Shown here piece after piece: positions 25,939 through 34,618 of a DNA stretch of 64,000 bases. The stretch covers positions 1-64,000 of the forward strand of contig CAIUSV010000087.1 in assembly GCA_903901915.1 (NCBI GenBank), written 5' to 3'. The position numbers and the translations under genes were made by a program. Within the stretch, counting starts at the first letter, position 1; every line of letters begins with the position of its first letter. Source of the DNA: an uncultured Rhodospirillaceae bacterium. GTDB taxonomy: Bacteria; Pseudomonadota; Alphaproteobacteria; Rhodospirillales; Magnetospirillaceae. A model generated the notes under the pieces. That model was not told the origin of the DNA and did no database searches. It saw nothing but the letters and a program-made list of their open reading frames with translations.

Positions 25939-26157
25939 GTCTCGGGTCACGCCGGACCGGAGATCGCAATAACGCTGCCATGTCGGCCTCAACTGGGCGG
26001 GGTCGTCGAAATCGACGTTCACCATGGCTTGGTCGAAGCGGGTACCCCGGCCAAAATGCCAACTTCCCCGAGACAGCGAGGCGTTGAGAAACATCGCCAG
26101 CTTGTTCATGCCCTGGATACCCCTCGCCACGGGAAAAGCCATCATGTTGGTGGTCAT
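25936..26157 (-). CDS. Hypothetical protein, 73 residues
   Basis: This small soluble protein (MTTNMMAFPVARGIQGMNKLAM and onwards) belongs to no family I know. ATG 26157 lies 7 nt after AGGAGG, a strong site. The sequence has amphipathic and aromatic parts (RGSWHFGRGTRFDQAM) and a short acidic segment. The stop TAG is the first codon of the 61-bp hairpin element. It follows the 41-residue membrane peptide gene by 21 bp, so both may share one transcript. Confidence 0.6.
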   Translation of the reverse strand: MTTNMMAFPVARGIQGMNKLAMFLNASLSRGSWHFGRGTRFDQAMVNVDFDDPAQLRPTWQRYCDLRSGVTRD

Positions 26158-26178
26158 GTCACATCCTCCTGGCAAGTC

Positions 26179-26304
26179 TTAGCCAAAATGCATGCGGACG
26201 GTGACCCAGAGCCCAAGGCCAACGATCAGGGCGATCGGAACGATCACCGGCGGCACGATCCAATCCAGCACCCGGAAGGGTGCCTGGGACAGACGATTGC
26301 TCAT
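26179..26304 (-). CDS. Single-pass membrane microprotein, 41 residues
   Basis: A short gene encoding MSNRLSQAPFRVLDWIVPPV and then one hydrophobic helix (IVPIALIVGLGLWVTV) with a basic tail. AAGGA lies 8 nt before ATG 26304 and the stop is TAA at 26181-26179. The layout (short polar N-terminus, one helix) is that of small inner-membrane regulators or subunits of larger complexes. Partner unknown. It lies within a run of small minus-strand genes. Confidence 0.6.
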   Translation of the reverse strand: MSNRLSQAPFRVLDWIVPPVIVPIALIVGLGLWVTVRMHFG

Positions 26305-26411
26305 TTTCCATATCCTTGGGGTCGGAAGTGCGACCCGCACACGTTATACTTGGTGATTAATTTGAATGTTTCAATGGAATGAACAAATGTTTATAACAAA
26401 TGATATGTGTA

Positions 26412-26654
26412 TTAATCGCGGTGATTATCGCGTGCGGCCGGAACCGCGGAGAAGAAGTCACTGTTGCTCAACGTGACAACCGAAATGATCTGGGTTTCAC
26501 CTTGCCCGTTCTGACCTGTCAGCCGGGCATGAAGCAGCCCGTCCACCGCGATCCATATCCGTGAAACCTCCCACACCTTCCCGAATCTATCGCCGGCCTT
26601 CGTGAAGCGGTCGCCGATCCGGATGGCGGGCATCGTTCGCCGAAATCCAAACAT
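26412..26654 (-). CDS. Hypothetical protein, 80 residues
   Basis: This small protein carries IRIGDRFTKAGDRFGKVWEVSRIWIAVDGLLHARLTGQNG, a beta-rich pattern, but I cannot name the family. ATG 26654 lies 2 bp after the stop of the DUF2934 gene (TGA-CA-ATG), so it is probably translated by re-initiation. An internal ATG (MPAIRIG) at 26633 is an alternative start. It is the last gene of a coupled four-gene set. Confidence 0.65.
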   Translation of the reverse strand: MFGFRRTMPAIRIGDRFTKAGDRFGKVWEVSRIWIAVDGLLHARLTGQNGQGETQIISVVTLSNSDFFSAVPAARDNHRD

Positions 26655-26656
26655 TG

Positions 26657-26842
26657 TCAGCAGAATGGCATGGTCAGGTTGCCCATCCATTTCGGGCGGC
26701 GCGGCGCCAAACCAGCCCGAATGTCTTGGACGACCGACCGCTCCGCCATCAGCCAGAATTGCTGGTCGCGGCCTTCACGCTGCCCCCCGGCCTCCCACAG
26801 GAAATAGGCGAGTTCCCTGACGCGGATTTCATGGCTAGCCAT
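26657..26842 (-). CDS. DUF2934-type small protein
   Basis: The sequence RVRELAYFLWEAGGQREGRDQQFWLMAE fits the DUF2934 pattern (IR..AY.LWE..GRP.G.D..FW..AE), a short family of unknown function common in alphaproteobacteria. It is 61 residues long. Its start overlaps the stop of the upstream gene by 8 bp (ATGGCTAG) with no visible ribosome site, so it depends on coupling. It is followed at 2 bp by the next small gene. Confidence 0.8.
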   Translation of the reverse strand: MASHEIRVRELAYFLWEAGGQREGRDQQFWLMAERSVVQDIRAGLAPRRPKWMGNLTMPFC

Positions 26843-27053
26843 GATAGACGCTCAGGGCGGCAACGGCATCCGTCGCCAGGCCGCCGATGTCGTCGATTTC
26901 CAGAAGCGCATGGAGACGCCGCGCGGCAAAGGAACGCGACCGATGGGGATTGGCTCGCATCAGCACCTGGATCGCCAGATCGTAACGGCCGCTGCGGTCG
27001 CACTCGCTGGAGGACGTCCCGGCGCGGAACGCTTCAAGTGGCGGCGGTGTCAT
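26835..27053 (-). CDS. Hypothetical protein, 72 residues
   Basis: This small protein (MTPPPLEAFRAGTSSSECDR and onwards) is soluble and mainly helical in its second half (YDLAIQVLMRANP, FAARRLHALLEIDD). No family recognised. It overlaps the upstream gene by 4 bp (ATGA) and the downstream DUF2934 gene by 8 bp, so its reality is supported mostly by this coupled layout. Confidence 0.58.
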   Translation of the reverse strand: MTPPPLEAFRAGTSSSECDRSGRYDLAIQVLMRANPHRSRSFAARRLHALLEIDDIGGLATDAVAALSVYHG

Positions 27054-27235
27054 TGGAGCCGCCGTTGCGCATCGCCAATGAGTGACAGCAGGGCCGCCAT
27101 CTTGACGCCGTCACGCGCCATCAGTCGATGGACGATGGGATCCATGAGTAGATCGCGTAAAAAGGGTTCGCTGATGCAGGGGTTCACCGGTTTGCCCACG
27201 CTAATTGATTTAAAATCTTCACATGGATGCAACAT
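27050..27235 (-). CDS. Hypothetical protein, 61 residues, first gene of a microprotein operon
   Basis: The protein contains EPFLRDLLMDPIVHRLMARDGVKMAALLSLIGDAQRRL, a helical segment ending in a leucine-rich part. I recall similar short proteins in Magnetospirillum, but no function. GGGGA lies 8 nt before ATG 27235. It starts a set of four overlapping genes (27235 to 26412) and faces the Crp/Fnr-type regulator gene across a 180-bp promoter region, so that regulator is a plausible controller. Confidence 0.6.
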   Translation of the reverse strand: MLHPCEDFKSISVGKPVNPCISEPFLRDLLMDPIVHRLMARDGVKMAALLSLIGDAQRRLQ

Positions 27236-27301
27236 GACGGCGTCCCCTGATAAAGGGCCTGTCGCGGGCTGAATGCTGGCGGCGGCGGTGAAATATGTGT
27301 G

Positions 27302-27357
27302 CTAGGGTCGTCGGATAAATACTGCGCAAGGGGCACAGCGACACCCTAGGGCAGAAC
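27302..27357. promoter_or_regulatory. Inverted repeat between the microprotein operon and the Crp/Fnr gene
   Basis: CTAGGGT near 27302 and ACCCTAG near 27348 are perfect complements, and the next four bases on each side (GTCG and CGAC) also pair with a one-base bulge, around a loop of about 25 nt. The element lies in the divergent promoter region and upstream of the TTG start at 27416. It could be an operator pair or a leader hairpin. No standard FNR box (TTGAT-N4-ATCAA) is seen. Confidence 0.4.
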
Positions 27358-27415
27358 GGTACGCGATCAATGAAACCGCGTCTGTGCGCTGACGCACCCA
27401 GAAAGGTTTATCCTC

Positions 27416-28129
27416 TTGCCGGCGGATCCCCGACAGAATCGGCTACTTGCGGCTCTGCCCGAAGCGGAATTCGCGCGCTGGCTGCCGCATCTGGAGCCGG
27501 TGGATATGCCCCTGGGGGCGGTGCTCTACGAATCGGGCAGTCAATTGCCCTATGTCTATTTTCCCACCACGGCGATTGTGTCGTTGCTGTACGTCATGGA
27601 AGACGGCGCCTCGGCGGAGATCGCGGTTGTCGGCCGTGAAGGCATCATCGGAATCTCGCTGTTCATGGGGGGCATATCGACACCGGCGCGTTCGGTGGTG
27701 CAAAGCTCGGGGCAGGGCTTTCGGCTGAAAGCCGGGCTGATGATGCAGGAGTTCAACCGCGCCGGTCCCGTGCTTCATCTGCTGCTGCGCTATACCCAGG
27801 CCCTCATTACCCAGATGGCCCAGACGGCGGCATGCAATCGTCACCATACGCTGGATCAGCAATTGTGCCGCTGGCTGCTGCTCAGCCTGGATCGACTCGA
27901 GTCCGACCAACTGGTGATGACCCAAGAGCTCATCGCCAACATGTTGGGGGTGCGACGCGAGGGCGTCACCGAAGCCGCCGGACAACTTCAGAAGGCGGGG
28001 CTGATCCGATACCGTCGTGGGCACATAACCGTGCTCGACCGCGACGGGTTGGAGCAGCGCACCTGCGAATGCTATGCCGTGGTCAAAAGGGAATATGACC
28101 GCCTGCTTCCGCCGACCCCCGCCACCTGA
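27416..28129 (+). CDS. Crp/Fnr-family transcription regulator
   Basis: This 237-residue regulator has a cyclic-nucleotide-type effector domain (LPYVYFPTTAIVSLLYVMEDGASAEIAVVGREG) and a C-terminal HTH (MTQELIANMLGVRREGVTEAAGQLQKAGLIRYRRGHITVLDRDGL). The N-terminal cysteines of true FNR are missing, so it is not an Fe-S oxygen sensor. The VYFPTTAIVSLL/EIAVVG type is frequent in alphaproteobacteria and its ligand is unknown. The start is TTG 27416, with AAAGG about 10 nt before. It is divergent from the microprotein operon. Confidence 0.88.
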   Translation: MPADPRQNRLLAALPEAEFARWLPHLEPVDMPLGAVLYESGSQLPYVYFPTTAIVSLLYVMEDGASAEIAVVGREGIIGISLFMGGISTPARSVVQSSGQGFRLKAGLMMQEFNRAGPVLHLLLRYTQALITQMAQTAACNRHHTLDQQLCRWLLLSLDRLESDQLVMTQELIANMLGVRREGVTEAAGQLQKAGLIRYRRGHITVLDRDGLEQRTCECYAVVKREYDRLLPPTPAT

Positions 28130-28153
28130 ACGGCGCCGATCTCTTCGCAGGTG

Positions 28154-28262
28154 CGGTAGCGCACAGACGCTACGACCCGCGCCATGAGACTATGACTATC
28201 GGTTAGGGTGGCGGGCCCCGCTCCGGTGGGAGCGATCACGATCGGCCGTCACCAGCCTAATC
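28154..28262 (+). other. Structured intergenic element with several hairpins
   Basis: After the Crp/Fnr gene there is a hairpin GTAGCG-CACAGA-CGCTAC (28156-28173). Then comes a 62-bp element whose ends GGTTAGG (28201-28207) and CCTAATC (28256-28262) pair with one wobble and whose centre holds CGCTCC-GGT-GGGAGCG. It ends about 76 bp before the next gene. It may be an RNA leader, a terminator without a T-run, or a REP-like repeat. No coding sequence is seen in the 209-bp gap. Confidence 0.45.
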
Positions 28263-28338
28263 ACGCCACGGCCTTGGCTCGCCGCACGATATCGCGCGGC
28301 AGCCATTCCGGTCGGCACCTTCATGGAGGTCCCCGCAC

Positions 28339-28725
28339 ATGACGATCAAACGCGCCATCGTCGTCGACGACAATTCCCAGGTCCGGCAACTGATCGGTCT
28401 GGTGCTGCAAAGCTTGGGCGCGCAAACGATCGCGATGGCTGGCAACGGTGAAGAGGCCCTCGCCTCCATCCGGGACGGCGGTGCCGATATCATCATCATG
28501 GATCGGATGATGGATGTCATGGACGGACTGGAATGTACGCGGCGCATCCGCAAGGGCATCGCCGGAATCGACCCGAAAACTCCGATCATTCTCCTGACCG
28601 GGGTGGCCGATGAGGATTCAGAGAATGCCGCCTATGCCGCCGGGGTCGATCTGTTCCTGGGAAAGCCGTTTTCCATAAGAACAATATACTCGGGAGTAAG
28701 CAAGGTCATCGGGGCAATAGCATGA
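28339..28725 (+). CDS. Single-domain response regulator (CheY-like)
   Basis: This 128-residue receiver is complete: acidic pair VDDN, phosphoacceptor in IIIMDRMMDVMDG, threonine in LLTGVAD and lysine in GKPFS. It has no output domain, so it works by protein contact or as a phosphate relay. The following gene is an orphan PAS kinase, a likely partner. ATG 28339 is preceded by GGAGGTCCCCGCAC. Confidence 0.92.
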   Translation: MTIKRAIVVDDNSQVRQLIGLVLQSLGAQTIAMAGNGEEALASIRDGGADIIIMDRMMDVMDGLECTRRIRKGIAGIDPKTPIILLTGVADEDSENAAYAAGVDLFLGKPFSIRTIYSGVSKVIGAIA

Positions 28726-28776
28726 TTTGATGAGGACATCAAATCCGTCGCGATACTTTTATCGAGTTGCACGAAT

Positions 28777-30348
28777 ATGAAAAATGTATTTCCACCGACC
28801 AAAGCACCCGCAGAGCCGACCGGAGTTGATGCCGTCACGCAAGGCGCGCTGCGGATATCCGAGCTCCGCTATCGCCGGCTGTTTGAAACCGCCTTGGATG
28901 GCATTCTGCTGCTCAATGCCGATACCGCCCAGATCGAGGACGTCAATCCCTACCTGATGGCGATGCTGGGCTATTCCCACGCCGAATTTCTGGGAAAGAA
29001 GCTTTGGGAGGTCGGCCCGTTCGCCGATATCGCCCAAAGCAAGGCGATGTTTGTGGAACTGCAGGAAAATGGGCATGTCCGATACGAGGATCTGCCGCTC
29101 AGAACCAAGGCCGGGGCCGTCATCGACGTGGAGTTCGTGAGCAATTCCTATGACTGTGATGGCATCAAGGTCATTCAGTGCAACATCCGTGACATCACCG
29201 AGCGGAAAACGGCGGAGAGAGAGTTGCTGGCGCGGGAGCGGCGCTATCAGGCCATCACCACGTCGGCCACCGATGCCTTCGTCACCGGAGACGCCACCGG
29301 CCGCATCGTCGGCTGGAATCCGAGCGCCGAGCGTATCTTCGGCTACACCGAAACCGAGGCCATCGGGCAACCGGTGACGCTTTTGATTCCGCCCCCCCTG
29401 CAACGCGGTCATAACGACGGCATGACGCGGATACGCTCCGGCGGAGCGCGCCATATCGTCGGCAAAACCATCGAAATGACAGGACGACGAAAGGACGCCA
29501 GCGAGGTTCCCCTGGAACTGTCGCTGGCGGAATGGACCGACGGCCAGAGCCAGTTTTTTACCGGCGTAATCCGCGACATCACCGAGCGCAAGGCCGCCGA
29601 CACCAAGATCCAGACCAGGGGGCGGGAACTGGCGGAATCCAACGCCGAATTGGAGCAGTTCGCCTATGTCACCTCCCATGATCTGCGCGAACCGCTGCGA
29701 ATGGTCAACAGCTTCCTCACCCTCCTCGAACGGGCCAACCCGCAGCTGGACGCCACATCGATGGAGTTTCTGGCGTTCGCCAAGGAAGGCGCGTTGAGGA
29801 TGGATCACATGGTGCTTGCGCTGTTGGATCTGTCGCGCATAGGCCATGCCTCCGTCACTCCCGTTCCGGTCGACAGCGCCACCGCCCTGGCGGAGGCGAT
29901 CGCGAACCTGAACGGGCAGATCACGGACGTCGAAGGCGATATCACAATCGCCGGCACCATGCCGATGGTCATGGCCGACCGGGACGAACTGGTGCGGCTA
30001 TTTCAGAACCTGATCAGCAACGCCATAAAATACCGTTGTCCCGAGCGCCCCCTGGTGATCGCCATCGCCAGCCATGCCGACGGCGACTGGTGGCAGTTCA
30101 CCATAGCCGATAATGGCATCGGCATCGGCATCGAGTATGTCGACCGTATCTTCCTGATCTTCCAGCGCCTGCACACCCGGGACCAATACGAGGGCACCGG
30201 CATCGGCCTCGCCGTGTGCAAAAAAATCATCGAGCATCACGGTGGACGGATTTGGGTCGAGTCGATTCCGGGCGAAAGCTCCACCTTCTACTTCACCCTT
30301 CCGGGCAGCCGGATCTCCGAAGGGAGGGCGGACAATCCCGCCGCTTAG
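28777..30348 (+). CDS. PAS-PAS sensor histidine kinase
   Basis: This 523-residue soluble kinase has PAS1 (RLFETALDGILLLNADTAQIEDVNPYL, about 30-140), PAS2 (about 155-270, each ending DITERK), HisKA with QFAYVTSHDLREPLRMVNSF (about 292) and an HATPase domain with DNGIGIGIEYVDRIF and GTGIGLAVCKKII. The HDLREP type is common in phytochrome-like and PAS kinases. There is no membrane segment, so it senses a cytoplasmic signal. It lies between receiver genes on the same strand, and a paralogue with the same catalytic type is at 60759-62891. Confidence 0.92.
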   Translation: MKNVFPPTKAPAEPTGVDAVTQGALRISELRYRRLFETALDGILLLNADTAQIEDVNPYLMAMLGYSHAEFLGKKLWEVGPFADIAQSKAMFVELQENGHVRYEDLPLRTKAGAVIDVEFVSNSYDCDGIKVIQCNIRDITERKTAERELLARERRYQAITTSATDAFVTGDATGRIVGWNPSAERIFGYTETEAIGQPVTLLIPPPLQRGHNDGMTRIRSGGARHIVGKTIEMTGRRKDASEVPLELSLAEWTDGQSQFFTGVIRDITERKAADTKIQTRGRELAESNAELEQFAYVTSHDLREPLRMVNSFLTLLERANPQLDATSMEFLAFAKEGALRMDHMVLALLDLSRIGHASVTPVPVDSATALAEAIANLNGQITDVEGDITIAGTMPMVMADRDELVRLFQNLISNAIKYRCPERPLVIAIASHADGDWWQFTIADNGIGIGIEYVDRIFLIFQRLHTRDQYEGTGIGLAVCKKIIEHHGGRIWVESIPGESSTFYFTLPGSRISEGRADNPAA

Positions 30349-30398
30349 AGCGGCATGTGATCGACGAAACGGGATATTGGGGCGAAAGGGGGCCGGTC

Positions 30399-31667
30399 AT
30401 GACCGGTGATGTATCAAGACCGCCAAGGTCGGCCCGTCGGCCGCAAGACGCCAAGGGATGGGCGGAGCGGGACGGCAATATAATTCAGGGCATTGGATTC
30501 AGTCACGATGACGGCTTGCCGTTCGGCGGCAACCCGCCACCGACCGAGGTGGTGACAGTCCTGGTGGTCGAGGACAATTCCGGCGACGCTCGGTTGGTCG
30601 CGGTCGCCCTCGCCGGCTCGATGCGGCAAAAATTCCGGGTTTCCGTGGTGACCTCGCTGGCCATGGCTCGCGATCACCTTGGTCGCGGCGCCGTCACCGA
30701 CATCATTCTTCTCGACCTTTCGCTTCCCGACGCCGTCGGCGAAGAAACGGTCTTGGGCATGCGCGAAGCCGCGCCGCATCTGCCGATCGTGATCATGACC
30801 GGCATGGACGATGTCGTGTTCGCCGAACGGATGGTCGCCCTCGGCGCCCAGGACTATCTGGTCAAAGGGGATTTCACCGGTCCGATGCTGTGGCGAACCA
30901 TCAGCTACGCCATCACCCGGATGCATCTGGCGATCGAGCGCGAAGCGTTGGTCAGGGAACTCCGCGCGTCGGTCGAGATGAAGAACCGGATGTTCGGAAT
31001 TCTGGCCCACGATCTCAGAACCCCGATCAGCGCGGTCGGCGGCTATGCCGAGCTCCTGGAGATGACCGAGGAAGGGCGCCTGTCCGAACGAATGAGCCTG
31101 TCGCTTCGGGCAATCCGCGAGTCCGCGGCCTACATGAACACCTTGATCGAAGACGTGCTGGCGATGGCGGTGGCTGAAGCCGGGGCGGTCAATCTTATTC
31201 GCCACCATGTTGACCTCGGAGCGGTAGCGCGCAAGGCCGTGTCTGCCGGCGGCGCGGCCGCGACAAAGAAGAACGTGCGCCTGATCGCCGATACTCCCGT
31301 CGTGTGGGTCGAGGGTGATGCCGCCAAGCTCGAGCAGGTGCTGAACAACCTGATCGGCAACGCCGTCAAATTCTCACATGACGGAGAGGCGATCGCGGTA
31401 TCGGTCCTTGAAGACGATCACGGGGCCCGCCTGTCCGTCTCCGACCAGGGTGTCGGCATGTCGCCGGACGTCCTGGCAAACCTGTTCAAGCCCTTCGCCA
31501 AAGGGAAGGCGGGAACGGCGGGAGAACGGTCGAATGGGCTCGGCCTCTACATCTGCTCGCAGATCGTCGCCGCCCACGGCGGCACGATCGAGGTTGATAG
31601 CACGGAGGGAGCGGGAAGCAAATTCACGGTAATAATGCCCAATGTCCCTGCGGACATGATGTCATGA
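30399..31667 (+). CDS. Receiver-histidine kinase fusion protein
   Basis: This 422-residue protein has a leading receiver (VLVVEDNSGDARLVAVAL; phosphoacceptor in IILLDLSLPDAVG; K in YLVKGD, about residues 50-170) and then a kinase with FGILAHDLRTPISAVGGYAELLEM (HisKA) and DQGVGMSPDVLANLFKPF, GLGLYICSQIV (HATPase). A receiver before a kinase lets an upstream phosphorelay tune kinase activity. ATG 30399 has GAAAGGGGG upstream; the ORF start at 30216 lies inside the previous gene and is rejected. The stop overlaps the next gene by 4 bp (ATGA). Confidence 0.9.
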   Translation: MTGDVSRPPRSARRPQDAKGWAERDGNIIQGIGFSHDDGLPFGGNPPPTEVVTVLVVEDNSGDARLVAVALAGSMRQKFRVSVVTSLAMARDHLGRGAVTDIILLDLSLPDAVGEETVLGMREAAPHLPIVIMTGMDDVVFAERMVALGAQDYLVKGDFTGPMLWRTISYAITRMHLAIEREALVRELRASVEMKNRMFGILAHDLRTPISAVGGYAELLEMTEEGRLSERMSLSLRAIRESAAYMNTLIEDVLAMAVAEAGAVNLIRHHVDLGAVARKAVSAGGAAATKKNVRLIADTPVVWVEGDAAKLEQVLNNLIGNAVKFSHDGEAIAVSVLEDDHGARLSVSDQGVGMSPDVLANLFKPFAKGKAGTAGERSNGLGLYICSQIVAAHGGTIEVDSTEGAGSKFTVIMPNVPADMMS

Positions 31668-32131
31668 TCCGGGCCGTGATACGTGCGGACGCATCCGGTC
31701 TTGTCATCGATGATGATGATGCGGTCTGCCATCTTGTGACGGCGCTCATGACGGCGATGGGGTTCAAGAACACTTGGTCGGCTCGCGATGGCAGCGAGGG
31801 GCTGCGAATTGCCGCCGAAAAACATCCCGATATCGTGGTGTGCGATGTCGATATGTCGCCAGTCGATGGCGTGATGTTCGTGAGTGGGCTTCGTGGGGCG
31901 CTTGATGCCGATTTGGCACGCACCCCGATCATTATTTTTTCCGGCCACCCCAACATCGATATCGTCGAAAAGCTTAAGAATCTCGGCGTCCATGATTTTC
32001 TCGCCAAGCCATTCACCACCAATCTGTTCGCCATGCGCATCAATGAGGCCCTGGGGCGTCGGATGAGCCGGTACGAAATGGACAGGCAGGTTATGAAGTG
32101 GGACTTCGAGGCCGGGGCCTACAAGACTTGA
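31664..32131 (+). CDS. Response regulator, receiver domain with short tail
   Basis: This 155-residue receiver has the acidic cluster VIDDDDAVC, phosphoacceptor in IVVCDVDMSPVDG, serine in IIFSGHP and lysine in AKPFTT. A short basic C-terminal tail (RRMSRYEMDRQVMKWDF) follows, with no known output domain. It overlaps the receiver-kinase gene by 4 bp (ATGA) and is presumably its target. Confidence 0.9.
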   Translation: MIRAVIRADASGLVIDDDDAVCHLVTALMTAMGFKNTWSARDGSEGLRIAAEKHPDIVVCDVDMSPVDGVMFVSGLRGALDADLARTPIIIFSGHPNIDIVEKLKNLGVHDFLAKPFTTNLFAMRINEALGRRMSRYEMDRQVMKWDFEAGAYKT

Positions 32132-32191
32132 TCCGAACGTTGGCCGCCGGGGTCAATCCGGCCTGCCGGCGAGTGACAGGGGCCATTGATT

Positions 32192-33538
32192 CTATTGGTT
32201 GTTTCGTTCGACGAATTTTTCCAGCCAATGGATGTCGTAGTCGCCGTTGACGAAATCGGAGTCCTGGACCAGTCGGTTGTGGAGCGGCAGGGTGGTCTTG
32301 ATGCCTTCGATGACGTACTCGCCCAGTGCCCGCTTCAGCCGCATCAGCGCTTCGTTGCGTGAATTGCCGTGGACGATCAGCTTGGCGATCATGCTGTCGT
32401 AGTGGGGCGGGATGCGATAGCCGGAATACAGGCCGGAATCCACCCGCACCCCCAGGCCGCCGGGGGCATGATAGCCTTCGATGCGGCCGGGGCAGGGGAT
32501 GAAGGTCTGCGGGTCCTCGGCATTGACGCGGCATTCGATCGCGTGGCCCGAGAAGCGCACGTCGGCCTGGGTGTAGCCCAGCGGTCCGCCGGCGGCGATG
32601 CGGATCTGTTCGCGCACGAGATCGATGCCGGTGATGGCCTCGGTGATGGGGTGCTCGACCTGGAGGCGGGTGTTCATCTCGATGAAATAGAACTCGCCGT
32701 TCTCGAACAGGAACTCGATGGTGCCGGCATTGCGATAGCCCAGCTTGGCGATGGCGTCGCACGCCACCTTGCCGATGCGGGCGCGCTGGTCGGCGTTGAG
32801 CGCCGGCGACGGCGCCTCCTCCAACACCTTCTGATGCTTGCGCTGCAACGAGCAGTCACGTTCGCCCAGATGGACCACGGCACCGTAATTATCGGCCAAA
32901 ATCTGCATCTCGATGTGGCGGGGGCGGCCGAGATACTTTTCCATATAGACGTCGGGATTGCCGAAGGCGGACTTGGCCTCGTTGCGGGCCAGCTTCCACG
33001 CCTCGACCAGTTCGTCGGGCGAGCGCGCCACCTTCATGCCCTTGCCGCCGCCGCCGGCGGTGGCCTTGATCAGCACCGGATAGCCGATGGCTTCGGCGTC
33101 GGCCAGGGCCTGTTCCGCCGATTCGATCGAGCCTTCCGATCCCGGCACCACCGGCAGGCCGGCGCTCTTCGCCGCCTGCTTGGCGGTGATCTTGTCGCCC
33201 ATCATGCGGATATGGTCGGGGGTCGGGCCGATGAAGACGAAGCCGTGTTCCTCGACCATCTGGGCGAAGTCGGCATTCTCGGACAAAAAGCCGTAGCCGG
33301 GGTGGATGGCGTCGGCCCCGGTGATGGTCGCCGCCGACAGGATCGCCGCCTTGTTGAGGTAGGAGTCGCGGGCCGAGGGCGGGCCGATGCAGACGGCTTC
33401 GTCGGCCAGGCGGACGTGCATGGCATCGTTGTCGGCGGTGGAATGCACCGCCACGGTGCGGATGCCCATCTCGCGGCAGGCGCGGTGGATGCGCAGCGCG
33501 ATCTCACCCCGATTGGCGATCAGGACCTTTTCAAACAT
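32192..33538 (-). CDS. accC: Acetyl-CoA carboxylase, biotin carboxylase subunit
   Basis: This 448-residue enzyme carboxylates the biotin of AccB with ATP and bicarbonate, the first step of fatty-acid synthesis. Motifs are [34 protein letters not shown], the glycine-rich ATP loop [12 protein letters not shown], the [19 protein letters not shown] equivalent ([14 protein letters not shown]) and [23 protein letters not shown]. The ATG at 33538 is chosen; a TTG lies just before it. It is the third gene of aroQ-accB-accC, 11 bp after accB. Confidence 0.97.
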   Translation of the reverse strand: MFEKVLIANRGEIALRIHRACREMGIRTVAVHSTADNDAMHVRLADEAVCIGPPSARDSYLNKAAILSAATITGADAIHPGYGFLSENADFAQMVEEHGFVFIGPTPDHIRMMGDKITAKQAAKSAGLPVVPGSEGSIESAEQALADAEAIGYPVLIKATAGGGGKGMKVARSPDELVEAWKLARNEAKSAFGNPDVYMEKYLGRPRHIEMQILADNYGAVVHLGERDCSLQRKHQKVLEEAPSPALNADQRARIGKVACDAIAKLGYRNAGTIEFLFENGEFYFIEMNTRLQVEHPITEAITGIDLVREQIRIAAGGPLGYTQADVRFSGHAIECRVNAEDPQTFIPCPGRIEGYHAPGGLGVRVDSGLYSGYRIPPHYDSMIAKLIVHGNSRNEALMRLKRALGEYVIEGIKTTLPLHNRLVQDSDFVNGDYDIHWLEKFVERNNQ

Positions 33539-33549
33539 CAAGGCGCCCT

Positions 33550-33999
33550 CTATTCGATGATCAACAAAGGCTCGCCGAATTCCACCGGCTGCCCATCGGT
33601 CACCAGGATCATGGTGACCTTGCCGCCGCGCGGCGCCCGGATGGGATTGAAGGTCTTCATCGCCTCGATCAGCATCACCGTCTGGCCCTCGGCCACGGTG
33701 TCGCCGGGATTGATGAACTTGGTGGCGCCCGGTTCGGGCGACAGGTAGGCCACTCCGACCATGGGCGAGGTCACCGTGCCGGGATGGTCGGCATCGACCG
33801 CCTGGGCCGGCTGGGCCGACGGCAGGGCGGCGTGGGTGGCCATGGCCGGGCCGTGATGGACGGTGACCGGGGCCGGCTGGCGGGCGATGCGGATGCGGGT
33901 TTCGCCGATGCCGTATTCGATCTCGGTGAGATTGGTCTCGTCGAGCAGGGCGGCCAAAGCTCGCACCAGGTCGCCGTCGATGGTCGTCTTGTTGCCCAT
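33550..33999 (-). CDS. accB: Acetyl-CoA carboxylase, biotin carboxyl carrier protein
   Basis: This 149-residue protein carries biotin on the lysine of EAMKTFNPI (about residue 115) in a C-terminal lipoyl/biotinyl domain, with a Pro/Ala-rich linker before it and an N-terminal helical domain ([29 protein letters not shown]). ATG 33999 overlaps the aroQ stop by one base (TAATG). It works with AccC and the AccA/AccD carboxyltransferase, which are not in the window. Confidence 0.96.
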   Translation of the reverse strand: MGNKTTIDGDLVRALAALLDETNLTEIEYGIGETRIRIARQPAPVTVHHGPAMATHAALPSAQPAQAVDADHPGTVTSPMVGVAYLSPEPGATKFINPGDTVAEGQTVMLIEAMKTFNPIRAPRGGKVTMILVTDGQPVEFGEPLLIIE

Positions 34000-34457
34000 T
34001 ATGCCTCTGAACTTCCCTTGATCAGGCGAGCCAGCGCGTCGAGGGCGAGGATGTAGCCGTGGCTGCCGAAGCCGCAGATCGTCCCCTTGGCCACGCCGGC
34101 CACGAATGAATGATGGCGGAACGAATCCCGCTGGTGGATGTTCGACAGGTGGACTTCGACCGCCATTACCTCGGCCGCCAGCAGGGCGTCGAGAATGGCG
34201 ATGGAGGTGTGGGTGTAGGCGCCGGCATTGATGATGATGCCCGCCGCCCGGCCCCGGGCCTGCTGAATCCAGGTGACGAGGTCGCCCTCGGCGTTGCTCT
34301 GGCGGAATTCCACGGCCAAGCCCAGCTTTTCCGCATGGGTCCGGCACAGCGCCTCGACGTCGGCCAGACTTTCGCGGCCGTACACCTCCGGCTGCCGCAT
34401 CCCCAACATGTTGAGATTGGGGCCGTTGATAATGCTGACGATTGGGGGGGGGGTCAT
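33999..34457 (-). CDS. aroQ: Type II 3-dehydroquinate dehydratase
   Basis: This 152-residue dodecamer-forming enzyme of the shikimate pathway dehydrates 3-dehydroquinate. It has the family motifs [18 protein letters not shown] (with catalytic Tyr), [35 protein letters not shown] and [17 protein letters not shown] (catalytic His). ATG 34457 is chosen by family alignment. A run of nine or ten G (34445-34453) falls in the first codons and could be prone to slippage. The aroQ-accB-accC order is typical of proteobacteria. Confidence 0.95.
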   Translation of the reverse strand: MTPPPIVSIINGPNLNMLGMRQPEVYGRESLADVEALCRTHAEKLGLAVEFRQSNAEGDLVTWIQQARGRAAGIIINAGAYTHTSIAILDALLAAEVMAVEVHLSNIHQRDSFRHHSFVAGVAKGTICGFGSHGYILALDALARLIKGSSEA

Positions 34458-34618
34458 GGCCGCCCCCCCAGCTTGCGCTCGTTCACCATGACGGGGGTTA
34501 TAGCACGGGCGGGAATCGGTGCAACGTTTTGAGTGGCATCGCCCCATTGCCTCCGGCGGCGCGGGACACCATACTCTAGCCCTTCGTTTCAAGACCGGAC
34601 TTCCGGGGACATCATTTC

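Noticed and set aside
27236-27415. FNR/CRP box in the divergent promoter of the Crp/Fnr gene
   Set aside because: No TTGAT-N4-ATCAA or TGTGA-N6-TCACA site with acceptable match; only a longer imperfect inverted repeat is present.
34458-34618. TPP riboswitch before thiSG
   Set aside because: The conserved CUGAGA and the second THI-box helix are not seen in the 160-bp gap.
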